Below are positions 63,376 through 64,000 of a stretch of 64,000 nucleotides of DNA, in pieces. The notes beneath the pieces are model-generated. The model was not told the origin of the DNA. It did not search any database and worked only from the letters and a program-made list of their open reading frames with translations. How positions within the stretch are numbered: position 1 is the stretch's first letter; every line of letters starts with the position of its first letter. This stretch comes from Acidobacteria bacterium UBA2990 (GTDB lineage Bacteria > Acidobacteriota > Vicinamibacteria > Vicinamibacterales > UBA8438): assembly GCA_002347025.1 (NCBI GenBank), contig DEAE01000002.1:23873-87872 (forward strand), in the 5' to 3' direction. Made by a program: the position numbers and the translations under genes.

Positions 63376-64000
63376 ATGGACACACATATGTCTCCAGATC
63401 CAACCACTCAAATTCACCAGCCTGTAAAAACAGAAACCGAGCGCCAGTTTGATGAGCAACGGCGGCGGGTCGGGATTGTTGTTGGGCCGTTAGCATTCTT
63501 ATTGGTGTTGGCTTGGCCATTTGAGATGTTAACACCAGAAGCTCATCGACTCGCTGCTGTCATGTCTCTGGTGATTGTGTTTTGGATCACTGAGGCACTA
63601 CCGTTAGCAGTAACGTCGTTATTGGGTCCCTCTTTAGCCATTCTGCTGCAGGTGGCTCCGGCAGGATTGACCTTCCGACCGTTTGCTAGTCCTACAATTT
63701 TTCTTTTCATCGGTAGCTTTATCCTCTCGCATGCTCTTTTTGTGCATCGCGTCAATGAACGTGTGGCTTTTGGCGTATTGTCTCTCAAGCTTGTGGGGGC
63801 CAGGCCAACCAGAATTTTGATCGCGTATGGATTGCTAGCCGCTTTTCTGTCGGCCTGGATGAGCAATACAGCAACAGCTGCTTTGCTGGTGCCGATTGGG
63901 GTCTCGTTGATCAAATTTATGGAGTCTGAGGCGAGTATTCCCAAGAAATATGGAACCTCGTTGATGCTAATGACCACCTATTGCTGTTCTAGAGGCGGGG
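63376..64000 (+). CDS. SLC13/DASS-type anion symporter, 5' part
   Basis: The frame runs off the window edge, so about 208 residues are visible. They hold several hydrophobic segments and family hallmarks: ITEALPLAVTSLLGP, SPTIFLFIGSFIL, and WMSNTATAALLVPI. The family moves dicarboxylates or sulfate with sodium. ATG 63388 is an alternative start. It is divergent from tatA. Confidence 0.85.
   Translation, partial: MDTHMSPDPTTQIHQPVKTETERQFDEQRRRVGIVVGPLAFLLVLAWPFEMLTPEAHRLAAVMSLVIVFWITEALPLAVTSLLGPSLAILLQVAPAGLTFRPFASPTIFLFIGSFILSHALFVHRVNERVAFGVLSLKLVGARPTRILIAYGLLAAFLSAWMSNTATAALLVPIGVSLIKFMESEASIPKKYGTSLMLMTTYCCSRGG

Noticed and set aside
1..64000. CRISPR arrays, insertion sequences, prophage or integrase genes
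   Set aside because: No regularly spaced repeats, transposase or phage genes were seen on either strand.

Overview
The window reads as a stretch of chromosome from an uncultured, aerobic, Gram-negative bacterium. Periplasmic and cell-envelope genes point to Gram-negative: an OmpA-like protein, TatA, the MsrP/MsrQ repair pair and a secreted peroxiredoxin. The gene set resembles what I know from Acidobacteriota, for example the BatA/DUF4175/VWA block and the imuA-imuB-dnaE2 cassette. That placement is inference; no rRNA is present to settle it. Almost everything is ordinary chromosome. I see no insertion sequence, integrase, phage block or CRISPR array.

Layout. 1-7.4 kb: a plus-strand block with the end of a BatA-like protein, a 1162-residue DUF4175 coiled-coil protein, a VWA protein, a caspase-like protein that has lost its cysteine, and a small zinc-ribbon membrane protein. 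7.6-17.9 kb: mixed-strand metabolism and transport (citrate synthase, YacG, ChrA, LysE, an Ntn-hydrolase asparaginase, OmpA-like protein, S58 peptidase plus sodium symporter, MFS exporter, DUF983). 18.1-24.0 kb: the mutagenesis cassette imuA-imuB-dnaE2 with a palindromic operator matching a published LexA motif. 24.0-26.4 kb: small genes, including a DUF2461 gene interrupted by two in-frame TGA codons. 26.5-34.8 kb: the most unusual region. It holds a TIGR04283-type glycosyltransferase, MsrP/MsrQ, a PqqD-radical SAM-SPASM-ArsM fusion, AlkB, and a radical SAM enzyme of the MJ0619/Tes type, closed by a strong terminator. 34.8-38.7 kb: ADP-forming acyl-CoA synthetase, MoaA and gamma-carbonic anhydrase. 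38.9-52.3 kb: a long plus-strand housekeeping run (hisS, aspS, phoH, ybeY, a corC remnant, era, mgtE, recO, glyQ, glyS, mutL). 52.4-54.8 kb: a minus-strand trmH-rarA-small membrane protein operon. 54.8-64 kb: greA, a patatin-like pseudoenzyme, a DHH phosphoesterase, uvrB, a DUF948 protein, tRNA-Val, hpt, a selenocysteine-containing peroxiredoxin, tatA and the start of an SLC13 transporter.

Main points for follow-up. (1) The peroxiredoxin gene carries an in-frame UGA where relatives have the peroxidatic cysteine, followed by a hairpin that fits a bacterial SECIS. (2) The 26.5-34.8 kb region is a candidate arsenic or arsenosugar-like and lipid-modifying radical SAM locus. (3) A TGTTC-N4-GAACA operator sits in front of the mutasome genes, and DnaE2 carries an inserted zinc-ribbon. 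(4) Two proteins keep an enzyme fold but lack the catalytic residue (patatin, caspase-like). All functional statements come from reading motifs by eye and from family knowledge; no searches were run.
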